A stretch of DNA of 6,532 bases from the NCBI GenBank assembly GCA_937864205.1, contig CALMJB010000117.1:1-6532 (forward strand). Reading direction: 5' to 3'. The notes under the pieces are model-generated. The model was not told where the DNA came from and made no database searches. It saw only the letters and a list, made by a program, of their open reading frames with translations. The DNA is from an uncultured Actinomycetes bacterium (GTDB lineage Bacteria > Actinomycetota > Actinomycetes > Nanopelagicales > Nanopelagicaceae). Shown piece after piece: positions 1 to 5,349 of the stretch; position 1 is the stretch's first letter, and each line of letters starts with the position of its first letter. Both the position numbers and the translations under genes were made by a program.

Positions 1-83
1 AGATCTGAAAAGTGAAGAATGCGGATTGATTCACTCTTTACCGGAAGTAATCTGATTTCGTTTCGCCTTACAGTTATTTTCAT
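1..83 (-). CDS. Metallophosphoesterase, N-terminal fragment (gene continues past left edge)
   Basis: Reading leftward from an ATG at 83-81 gives 27 codons, open to the window edge. The peptide starts MKITVRRNEI and ends in ILHFSD followed by a partial Leu codon. An N-terminus of the form RR-x-E-(I/V)-x-LLP, then (I/V)LH-(L/F/I)SDLH, is typical of the actinobacterial calcineurin-like metallophosphoesterases encoded near ponA-type penicillin-binding proteins. The Asp of SDLH (residue 27) would be the first metal ligand of the D-x-H motif, with the His just outside the window. The gene is divergent from the GatB/YqeY gene, 20 bp away, as in other actinobacteria. Only the first 27 residues are visible, so the family call rests on a short motif plus context. 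Substrate unknown. Confidence 0.62.
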   Translation of the reverse strand, partial: MKITVRRNEIRLLPVKSESIRILHFSD

Positions 84-98
84 AGGCGTGAGAAGATA
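75..98. promoter_or_regulatory. Divergent promoter region, candidate -10 boxes
   Basis: The two divergent start codons (83 leftward, 104 rightward) are only 20 bp apart, so promoters must overlap coding ends. Leftward, TATCTT (complement of 93-98) lies 9 nt before the ATG at 83, implying a leader of only a few nucleotides. Rightward, TATTTT at 75-80 could serve the GatB/YqeY gene with a leader of about 17 nt. No convincing -35 or Shine-Dalgarno is seen on either side. These are motif guesses in AT-rich DNA. Confidence 0.25.
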
Positions 99-103
99 CC
101 GCC

Positions 104-556
104 ATGGGATTAAAAGAAAAACTTCAATCTGATTTAACTGAGTCAATTCGTGCTCGAGAAGAAACTAAAGCCGGCACCATTCGAATGGTATTAGCGGCGA
201 TAACTACAGAAGAGGTTTCAGGCAAACAAGCCCGAACTTTAAGCGATGCCGAAATAATCACAGTTTTATCACGTGAAGCGAAAAAACGGCGAGAAGCAAT
301 TGATGCTTACGCGGCGGCTAATCGCCCAGATTTAGTTGCGAAAGAAAAATCTGAGTCTGAAGTTATTGCCGCATATTTACCTGAGCCACTAAGCGATAAT
401 GAGATTGAAAAGTTAATAAAAGAAGCAATTAATGAAACAGGTGCAAGCGGACCAGCTGCAATGGGACAAGTAATGAAATTGCTTCAACCAAAAATTGCCG
501 GGCGGGCAGATGGCGGAAAAGTTTCTGGTTTAGTCAAGAAAGCATTAGGTAATTGA
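104..556 (+). CDS. GatB/YqeY domain-containing protein
   Basis: The 150-residue product matches the full length of stand-alone YqeY-family proteins. The helical N-terminal domain (about residues 1-90) begins LKEKLQSDLTESIRARE and contains the usual (T/S)(I/L)RM segment (TIRMVLAAI) and SREAKKRREAIDAY. The C-terminal part (about 95-150) resembles the tail domain of GatB: AAYLPEPLSDNEI, then GxxAMGQVMK and GRADGGKVSGLVKKAL. In GatB this tail binds tRNA, and a role for YqeY in tRNA or amidotransferase chemistry has been suggested but its function is not established. The ATG at 104 fits the family's start. The stop (TGA 554-556) shares its last base with the ATG of the next gene, so translation is probably coupled. 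Confidence 0.93.
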   Translation: MGLKEKLQSDLTESIRAREETKAGTIRMVLAAITTEEVSGKQARTLSDAEIITVLSREAKKRREAIDAYAAANRPDLVAKEKSESEVIAAYLPEPLSDNEIEKLIKEAINETGASGPAAMGQVMKLLQPKIAGRADGGKVSGLVKKALGN

Positions 557-714
557 TGAAATACGAGTATGTAACAGTTCCATTGCTAACTCACGCAACA
601 AAACAAATTCTTGATACTTGGGGTTCGGATGGTTGGGAATTAGTACAAGTAATTCCTGCACCAGGCGGTGGGGAACAATTAGTTGCATATATGAAGCGAG
701 AAATTAAATCTTGA
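556..714 (+). CDS. Small DUF4177 family protein (52 aa)
   Basis: An ATG at 556 overlapping the TGA of the upstream gene opens a 52-residue ORF ending at TGA 712-714. The product starts MKYEYVTVPLLTHATKQIL, has the characteristic centre W-x-x-DGWELVQV (residues 22-32), then GGGEQLVAYMKR. This is the DUF4177 pattern (short beta-alpha-beta protein with a GWELV core), and a protein of this size sits beside the RidA gene in many actinobacteria. Function unknown; no catalytic residues, signal or membrane segment are evident. The downstream ridA start overlaps its stop (TTGA), making a three-gene coupled unit. It is short enough to be missed by length-filtered gene callers. Confidence 0.88.
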   Translation: MKYEYVTVPLLTHATKQILDTWGSDGWELVQVIPAPGGGEQLVAYMKREIKS

Positions 715-1169
715 ATTTATCTCAAAAACTTTCAGAGCTAAAAGTAACTATCCCGGTAGCTGCAAAACCTGTTGCAGCTTATGTTCCTGCAGTTAAAGTT
801 GGAAATTTAGTTTTTGTTGCAGGGCAATTGCCACTGGTCGATGGAAAAATTCCAAAAACTGGAAAAGTTTCAAATGTAGTTTCAATTGAAGAAGCTAAAG
901 AATTAGCAAAAGTTTGTGCATTAAATTGTTTGGCAGCAATCAATTTGGTTTCAAATATTGAAAAAATTACAAAAATTGTTCGAGTTGGTGGATTTGTTAA
1001 TACCTCTGCCGGATTTATTCAAGTTCCAGCTGTGATTAATGGCGCTAGTGAGTTTTTGATTGAATTATTCGGAGAAGAAATTGGTAAACATGCTAGAACT
1101 GCTGTTGGTGTGGCCGAGTTACCTCTGGATGCTCCAGTTGAAATCGATATGGTTGTTGAAGTCGCTTAA
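711..1169 (+). CDS. RidA/YjgF/YER057c/UK114 family protein
   Basis: The 152-residue protein belongs to the Rid superfamily, whose archetype hydrolyses reactive enamine/imine intermediates made by PLP enzymes. Visible family features are VGNLVFVAGQLPLVDG (residues 30-45), the helix EEAKELAKVCALNCLAAI, KIVRVGGFVN (88-97) and the C-terminal HARTAVGVAELPLDAPVEID with Arg129. That Arg aligns with the substrate-binding Arg of RidA. Length and the long N-terminus point to the actinobacterial YjgF-like-1 subgroup, whose activity is less certain than RidA proper. The start is TTG at 711, embedded in the stop of the preceding gene (TTGA); no in-frame ATG or GTG lies nearby. It ends tail-to-tail with the crp-like gene, the two stops sharing 4 bp. 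Confidence 0.9.
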   Translation: MNLSQKLSELKVTIPVAAKPVAAYVPAVKVGNLVFVAGQLPLVDGKIPKTGKVSNVVSIEEAKELAKVCALNCLAAINLVSNIEKITKIVRVGGFVNTSAGFIQVPAVINGASEFLIELFGEEIGKHARTAVGVAELPLDAPVEIDMVVEVA

Positions 1170-1852
1170 CGACCGCGTTTAGATAAACGTTCGTAATCTA
1201 AAACTACAACTGCCCGTGGTTCTAATCTGACCCAACCTCGAGTTGTGAAATCTGCCAGTGCCTTATTAACGGTTTCGCGCGAGGCTCCGACTAATTGAGC
1301 TAATTCTTCTTGAGTTAAATCATGATTTACATACAAGCCATCATCTTTTTTCACGCCAAATTTTTCACCAAGATCCATGATTGCTTTGGCGACTCGACCT
1401 GGTACGTCGGCAAAAACTAGGTCGGCCAGCACTTCATTGGTTCTGCGCAATCTTTGCGCCAAGCGTCCAAGTAATTGCAGTGAAACTTCAGGGTGTGCGG
1501 TAACCCAACCAATAACCTGATCATTTGCAAGTGATAAAAGTTTTGAATCTGTAACTGCAGTTGCGGTGGCAGTGCGTGGTCCGGGATCAAAAAGCGATAA
1601 CTCACCAAACATGTCGCCTGGACCAAGAATTGATAATAAATTTTCTCGGCCATCACCACTGGATGTTCCTAATTTTAATTTGCCTTCAACGACAACAAAC
1701 AATCTGTCTCCGGAATCGCCCTCTTTGAAAAGAGTTTGCCCCTTATTGATTTTCACTTCTTTCATTGATGCGCGCAGAGTAGAGGCCGACGCATCGTCTA
1801 GCGCGGTAAAAAGAGGAGCTTTTCGTACTACTTCTTCATTTGTTAAAGCCAC
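1166..1852 (-). CDS. crp: Crp/Fnr family transcriptional regulator (Crp/GlxR type)
   Basis: The 228-residue product has an N-terminal cyclic-nucleotide-binding beta-barrel (about 12-125) and a C-terminal winged helix (about 150-222). The phosphate-binding cassette is intact: GELSLFDPGPRT, with Glu84, Arg93 and Thr94 placed as in actinobacterial cAMP-binding Crp/GlxR proteins. After the long dimerisation helix comes VFADVPGRVAKAI, then the helix-turn-helix LTQEELAQLVGASRETVNKAL (about 179-199). It lacks the cysteines of Fnr proteins. In actinobacteria this regulator controls carbon metabolism, often including acs, which lies nearby. The start is GTG at 1852: an in-frame TAG at 1870-1868 excludes longer forms, and no Shine-Dalgarno is suitably placed. 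A cAMP ligand is inferred, not shown. Confidence 0.93.
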   Translation of the reverse strand: MALTNEEVVRKAPLFTALDDASASTLRASMKEVKINKGQTLFKEGDSGDRLFVVVEGKLKLGTSSGDGRENLLSILGPGDMFGELSLFDPGPRTATATAVTDSKLLSLANDQVIGWVTAHPEVSLQLLGRLAQRLRRTNEVLADLVFADVPGRVAKAIMDLGEKFGVKKDDGLYVNHDLTQEELAQLVGASRETVNKALADFTTRGWVRLEPRAVVVLDYERLSKRGR

Positions 1853-1858
1853 AAGGCG

Positions 1859-1864
1859 AAGATA
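1859..1864 (-). promoter_or_regulatory. Candidate -10 box of a leaderless crp transcript
   Basis: On the minus strand TATCTT is followed by exactly 6 nt (CGCCTT) and then the GTG start of crp. A TAnnnT hexamer ending at -7 places transcription initiation on the start codon itself, as expected for a leaderless actinobacterial mRNA. This also explains the missing Shine-Dalgarno. No clear -35 is seen. Confidence 0.5.
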
Positions 1865-1877
1865 CCTCTAAATATTT

Positions 1878-1902
1878 ACAAATTCCAATTGAGGTAATTT
1901 GT
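1878..1902. repeat. Inverted repeat ACAAATT-N11-AATTTGT between crp and nth
   Basis: Two perfect 7 bp arms (1878-1884 and 1896-1902) are centred at about 1890 in the 63 bp divergent region. The spacing would suit a dimeric regulator, but the arms do not resemble the Crp half-site TGTGA, and the DNA is AT-rich, so chance is a serious alternative. It overlaps where the -35 regions of both genes would fall. Confidence 0.3.
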
Positions 1903-1905
1903 TTG

Positions 1906-1911
1906 TATTCT
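1906..1911 (+). promoter_or_regulatory. Candidate extended -10 box for nth
   Basis: TATTCT preceded by TTTG lies 4 nt before the GTG at 1916. Initiation would then fall at or a few bases inside that GTG, so the transcript would be leaderless from GTG or carry a leader of about 20 nt if translation starts at the in-frame ATG at 1937. No Shine-Dalgarno precedes either start. Confidence 0.3.
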
Positions 1912-1915
1912 TCTA

Positions 1916-2623
1916 GTGTCCAAAAGAAAACACAAAATGATTAAGCAAACTGACGCAGTCAAGATTTATCAAATTCTCAGCAAAACTTATCCAAAAGTGA
2001 ATTGTGAGTTAAAGTTTAAATCGCCATTTCAATTATTAGTTGCCACTGTTTTATCTGCGCAGTGCACCGACAAGAGAGTAAATATGGTTACACCTGCCCT
2101 ATTCAAGAAATTTGGCACAGTCAGCAAAATGGCATCGGCTTCACCAAAAGAGATTGAGAAATTAATTAGATCGACTGGCTTTTTTCGTTCAAAAGCAAAA
2201 AATATCAAGGCTCTAAGCTTAAAAATTGTAAATGAATTTAACGGAAAGGTACCTAATAAAATTGAATCATTAATTCAATTACCTGGCGTTGGTAGAAAAA
2301 CTGCGAACGTTGTATTGGGTCATGCCTTTGGAATTCCCGGAATCACGGTAGATACTCATTTTGGTCGATTATCAAGAAGATTTAATTGGAGTAAGCAGCA
2401 AGATCCGGTAAAAGTTGAAATGGATGTTGCAAAATTGATTCCACAAAAAGAATGGACCAAATTGTCTCAACGCTTAATTTGGCATGGCCGGCGAGTTTGC
2501 TTTGCTCGGAATCCAGCTTGTGGAGCATGTGTGTTGAAAAAAGTTTGTCCATCTTATGGAATTGGTGTAACTGACTTTGAAAAAGCAAGTGCCAAATTAA
2601 AGACCGAGGCAGATTTCATTTGA
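1916..2623 (+). CDS. nth: Endonuclease III (DNA glycosylase / AP lyase)
   Basis: This base-excision repair enzyme removes oxidised pyrimidines and cleaves abasic sites. All hallmarks are present in 235 residues: LLVATVLSAQCTDKRVN (40-56), the helix-hairpin-helix LPGVGRKTANVVLG with the catalytic Lys128, and VDTHFGRLSRR with the catalytic Asp146. Four cysteines at 195, 202, 205 and 211 are spaced C-x6-C-x2-C-x5-C for the [4Fe-4S] cluster. Sequence and the crp-nth-thioredoxin order agree with mycobacterial Nth. The start is uncertain: GTG at 1916 adds MSKRKHK before the ATG at 1937, and the family N-terminus varies, so both are possible. Its TGA overlaps the TTG start of the next gene (TTGA at 2620-2623), suggesting co-expression. 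Confidence 0.95.
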   Translation: MSKRKHKMIKQTDAVKIYQILSKTYPKVNCELKFKSPFQLLVATVLSAQCTDKRVNMVTPALFKKFGTVSKMASASPKEIEKLIRSTGFFRSKAKNIKALSLKIVNEFNGKVPNKIESLIQLPGVGRKTANVVLGHAFGIPGITVDTHFGRLSRRFNWSKQQDPVKVEMDVAKLIPQKEWTKLSQRLIWHGRRVCFARNPACGACVLKKVCPSYGIGVTDFEKASAKLKTEADFI

Positions 2624-3168
2624 AAACAATTTCTATACTTTTACTATCTTTACTTCTTACTGGATGTGGAACTCAAGGTTCTAATGTTTCAAACCGTCAA
2701 TTAAACGACTGTTCAACGATTCGATTTGATTCGAATTACAAGTCGAATACCAAGAATTTTGTTATGCCATGTCTTGCAGGCTCAAATAGTTTTGATCTTA
2801 AATCTTTAAGAGGGCCAATGATAATAAATGTTTGGGGTTCATGGTGTTTGGGTTGTCAGGACGAGATGCCATATTTTGTAGAGATGTATAACAATTCAAA
2901 TTTTAAAGATAGCAAAGTTCAACTTGTAGGCGTTGATGTTGCTGAAAATAATTTTGCAGCTGGTTCTGAATTTGCCTTAAAAAATGAGATGACTTGGCCT
3001 AATTTGGCCGATGTGAACAACAAATCAAAATTATTGTTTGGCATGGGTGTGCCGGTCACTTGGTTTATCGATGAAGCTGGATCAGTTATTTATCAAAGAA
3101 TCGGAGCCTACCCAGATAAAAAAACGCTGTTTAACGATGTTACAAAATATTTCGGGGTAAAACTTTAA
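2620..3168 (+). CDS. TlpA-like thioredoxin-fold lipoprotein
   Basis: The 182-residue product is probably anchored to the outer face of the membrane. A short signal (Lys2, then a Leu/Ile-rich stretch) ends in the lipobox LTGC with Cys16 as the lipidated residue. The mature part has MPCLAGSNSFDLKSLRGP (49-66), then NVWGSWCLGCQDEMP with redox cysteines Cys76 and Cys79, LVGVDVAEN, and GVPVTWFIDEAG with the cis-Pro145 loop. This matches TlpA/ResA-like proteins that act on extracytoplasmic disulfides, for example in cytochrome c or envelope maturation. The active site is W-C-L-G-C; Gly replaces the Pro usual before the second Cys. Extra cysteines at 31 and 51 could form another pair. The TTG start is locked into the nth stop; the partner protein is unknown. 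Confidence 0.88.
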   Translation: MKTISILLLSLLLTGCGTQGSNVSNRQLNDCSTIRFDSNYKSNTKNFVMPCLAGSNSFDLKSLRGPMIINVWGSWCLGCQDEMPYFVEMYNNSNFKDSKVQLVGVDVAENNFAAGSEFALKNEMTWPNLADVNNKSKLLFGMGVPVTWFIDEAGSVIYQRIGAYPDKKTLFNDVTKYFGVKL

Positions 3169-5126
3169 TCTTCAGATTTTCCAGAGTTCAAACCTTCAGA
3201 AATTAATTTCATAACATTTGGATCTGCCAAAGTTGTTGCATCACCCACTTGTCGATTTTCCGCCACATCTCTTAATAATCTGCGCATAATTTTGCCGCTT
3301 CTAGTTTTCGGAAGTTCGGCAACCACCATGATTTTTTTAGGTTTTGCAATGGCTCCGATTTCATTAGCAACGTGGTCTTTTAATGACTTTTCTAGTTCGG
3401 CACCCGTTGCAGAATCGATTCCACCACGTAAAATCACAAAGGCGACAATCGCTTGCCCTGTCATTGCATCATTTGCACCAACCACTGCCGCTTCAGCCAC
3501 TGCTTCATGTGACACTAATGCAGATTCAACTTCGGTTGTAGAGATGCGATGACCAGAAACATTCATCACATCATCAACACGACCTAAGACCCAGAAAGCG
3601 CCATCTTCATCAAGTTTCGCGCCGTCACCAGCAAAGTACATATTTTTAAATCTTGACCAATATGTATCGATAAATCTTTGTGGTTCGCCCCAGACGCCTC
3701 GGGTCATTGATGGCCAAGGCTCTGTCAATGTTAAATAACCACCTTTTCCATTTCCAACTGGATTACCTTTGTCATCAACTACTTCTGCAGAAATTCCAGG
3801 AAGTGGTTTCATAGCCGAACCAGGTTTTGTCTCGGTAACACCTGGTAATGGTGAAATCATTATTGAGCCAGTCTCGGTCTGCCACCAAGTGTCAACTATT
3901 GGACAATTATTTTTACCAATTACTTCTCGGTACCACATCCAAGCTTCTGGATTTATTGGTTCGCCAACTGAACCGAGCAAACGCAATGATGATAAATCGC
4001 AGGAATTTGGAAATTCATCGCCCCATTTCATCCAAGTTCTAATCAATGTTGGCGCGGTATACAAAATTGTTACTTTATATTTTTCGATTAATTGGAAGAC
4101 GCGCGCTTTCGTAGGAGTATCGGGGGTTCCCTCATAAATAACTTGCGTGGCACCATTAATTAGCGGACCATAAACAACGTAGGAATGTCCGGTAATCCAA
4201 CCGATGTCGGCGGTGCACCAATAGACATCTTTTTCAGGTTTTAGATCAAATACTGCGTGATGCGTGTAAGCAGCTTGAGTCAGGTATCCGCCAGTGGTGT
4301 GAAATATTCCTTTGGGTTTTGCGGTGGTTCCAGATGTATAAAGAATGAATAATCCATGTTCGCTATCAAAACTTTTCGCTTCATGTTCGTCAGATTGTTT
4401 TTCAACTAATTCATGCCACCAAAGATCTCGGGAATTTTTCCACTCAACTTCTTGACCAGTGCGTTTTACAACCAAAACATGTTTCACATTGTTTGGATTT
4501 TCTAACGCCTTATCTACGGCAGGTTTTAAAGCGAATGCTGATCCCCTTCGATACCCACCGTCACTGGTAATTACAAGTTTTGCATCAGCATCTTGAATTC
4601 GAGATGAAAGCGCTTCAGCTGAAAATCCTCCGAACACAACCGAATGCATTGCGCCAATTCGAGCACAGGCAAGCATTGCAATCACAGCTTCGGGAATGAG
4701 TGGCATATAAATTGCAACGCGATCTTCTGCGCCGATTCCAATTGATTCCAAAGCATTTGCACATTTTTTAACTTCAATTAAAAGTTGAGAGTAAGTTATT
4801 GTTTTTGAATCTCCGGGCTCACCTTCAAAGAAGAAAGCGACTCGATTACCGATTCCAGCAGCAACATGACGATCTAAACAATTTACCGAGGCGTTTAGTT
4901 TTCCGCCCACAAACCATTTAGCAAATGGCAACTGCCAATCTAAAACTTGATTCCACTTTTTGTCCCATGTAAGTCGATTCGCTTGTTTTTCCCAGAAAGC
5001 TAATCGATCTTTTTTTGCTTCTTGATATGAATCAAATTTCACATTTGCATTTTTGGCAAAGGAATCACTTGGCTTAAATAAGCGATTTTCACTTAAAAGA
5101 TTAGAAAGTGATTCTGATTCGGGCAT
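3165..5126 (-). CDS. acs: Acetyl-CoA synthetase (acetate-CoA ligase, AMP-forming)
   Basis: It converts acetate, ATP and CoA to acetyl-CoA via acetyl-AMP. At 653 residues it is full length. In order: the ACAS N-terminal region with WFVGGKLNASVNCLDRH, the P-loop YTSGTTAKPKG (263-273; Ala where many Acs have Gly, as in other actinobacterial versions), DIGWITGHSYVVYGPL, VGEPINPEAW, the acyl-pocket and ATP motif DTWWQTETG (412-420), YFAGDGAKLDEDG, GRVDDVMNVSGHR (hinge) and PKTRSGKIMRR with the catalytic Lys612, the residue acetylated in other Acs enzymes. The start is firm: TAA (5138-5136) lies in frame four codons upstream of the ATG. The C-terminus overlaps the thioredoxin gene's stop by 4 bp. 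Confidence 0.97.
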   Translation of the reverse strand: MPESESLSNLLSENRLFKPSDSFAKNANVKFDSYQEAKKDRLAFWEKQANRLTWDKKWNQVLDWQLPFAKWFVGGKLNASVNCLDRHVAAGIGNRVAFFFEGEPGDSKTITYSQLLIEVKKCANALESIGIGAEDRVAIYMPLIPEAVIAMLACARIGAMHSVVFGGFSAEALSSRIQDADAKLVITSDGGYRRGSAFALKPAVDKALENPNNVKHVLVVKRTGQEVEWKNSRDLWWHELVEKQSDEHEAKSFDSEHGLFILYTSGTTAKPKGIFHTTGGYLTQAAYTHHAVFDLKPEKDVYWCTADIGWITGHSYVVYGPLINGATQVIYEGTPDTPTKARVFQLIEKYKVTILYTAPTLIRTWMKWGDEFPNSCDLSSLRLLGSVGEPINPEAWMWYREVIGKNNCPIVDTWWQTETGSIMISPLPGVTETKPGSAMKPLPGISAEVVDDKGNPVGNGKGGYLTLTEPWPSMTRGVWGEPQRFIDTYWSRFKNMYFAGDGAKLDEDGAFWVLGRVDDVMNVSGHRISTTEVESALVSHEAVAEAAVVGANDAMTGQAIVAFVILRGGIDSATGAELEKSLKDHVANEIGAIAKPKKIMVVAELPKTRSGKIMRRLLRDVAENRQVGDATTLADPNVMKLISEGLNSGKSED

Positions 5127-5132
5127 ATCAAA

Positions 5133-5138
5133 AGATTA
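5133..5138 (-). promoter_or_regulatory. Candidate -10 box of a leaderless acs transcript
   Basis: On the minus strand TAATCT is followed by 6 nt (TTTGAT) and then the acs ATG, the same geometry as crp. There is no Shine-Dalgarno. The -35 position is poor (around TGGTGT), and I found no TGTGA-N6-TCACA Crp site between acs and the divergent ORF. Confidence 0.5.
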
Positions 5139-5150
5139 CCAGCAACTTCT

Positions 5151-5179
5151 TTTCCACACCATACCGCGGTGCGTATTAA
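5151..5179 (+). promoter_or_regulatory. Candidate promoter for the small ORF and purA leader
   Basis: TTTCCA (5151-5156) and TATTAA (5174-5179) are 17 bp apart, a reasonable -35/-10 pair. Initiation near 5186 would give a leader of about 35 nt before the small ORF, and a long leader of about 290 nt before purA if transcription continues. The spacer contains the 8 bp palindrome ACCGCGGT (5163-5170). This is motif-level evidence only. Confidence 0.3.
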
Positions 5180-5210
5180 TTTCCTTGCAAAAATAAATAA
5201 ATTGCTTGCG

Positions 5211-5217
5211 AAAGGAG
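5211..5217 (+). promoter_or_regulatory. Shine-Dalgarno AAAGGAG of the 39-codon ORF
   Basis: AAAGGAG ends 4 nt before the ATG at 5222. It is the strongest ribosome binding site in the window; every other gene lacks one or is translationally coupled. This is the main support for the short ORF being translated. Confidence 0.5.
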
Positions 5218-5221
5218 TTTT

Positions 5222-5341
5222 ATGAAATCTGTTTTATTCGAACTGGTTCAACTCTTAAATCAAATGCTCAATTCTGGAATCTTAAATGCAGTGCTTAGCA
5301 GTTTATTCCGAAAGTGGCTGTTGATTCTAGGTGGTATGTAA
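5222..5341 (+). CDS. Hypothetical 39-residue hydrophobic small protein or leader peptide
   Basis: An ATG at 5222 behind a strong Shine-Dalgarno opens 39 codons ending at TAA 5339-5341. The product starts MKSVLFELVQLLNQML and ends FRKWLLILGGM. It is rich in Leu, Ile and Val with few charges, and reads as one or two amphipathic or membrane-associating helices around a central Asn/Ser/Gly segment (residues 17-28). I recognise no family. It lies between divergently transcribed acs and the structured purA leader, which begins within 10 nt of its stop. It could be a small membrane protein, a toxin-like peptide, or a leader ORF whose translation affects purA. A chance ORF remains possible; the case rests on the ribosome binding site and composition. 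Confidence 0.45.
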   Translation: MKSVLFELVQLLNQMLNSGILNAVLSSLFRKWLLILGGM

Positions 5342-5349
5342 CCCCAAGA

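Noticed and set aside
2..55. Rightward open frame from the left edge ending at TGA 53-55, as if the 3' end of an upstream gene
   Set aside because: Its 17 residues match no family I know, while the opposite strand gives a recognisable metallophosphoesterase N-terminus.
1417..1871. Overlapping ORFs inside crp on both strands (1417-1659 minus, 1566-1871 plus)
   Set aside because: They are shadows of crp; their translations show no family motif and the crp frame is unambiguous.
3292..4137. Plus-strand ORFs antisense to acs (3292-3552, 3769-4137, 3848-4042) and a minus ORF inside nth (2382-2588)
   Set aside because: Low-complexity translations lying opposite highly conserved acs and nth sequence, without ribosome binding sites or recognisable domains.
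5163..5170. Perfect 8 bp palindrome ACCGCGGT as a stand-alone operator
   Set aside because: Too short to support a binding-site claim by itself; mentioned only as part of the candidate promoter spacer.
5127..5221. Crp/GlxR binding site upstream of acs
   Set aside because: Crp control of acs is common in actinobacteria, but I found no TGTGA-N6-TCACA-like sequence; GTGTGG near 5154-5159 (minus strand) has no matching partner half-site.
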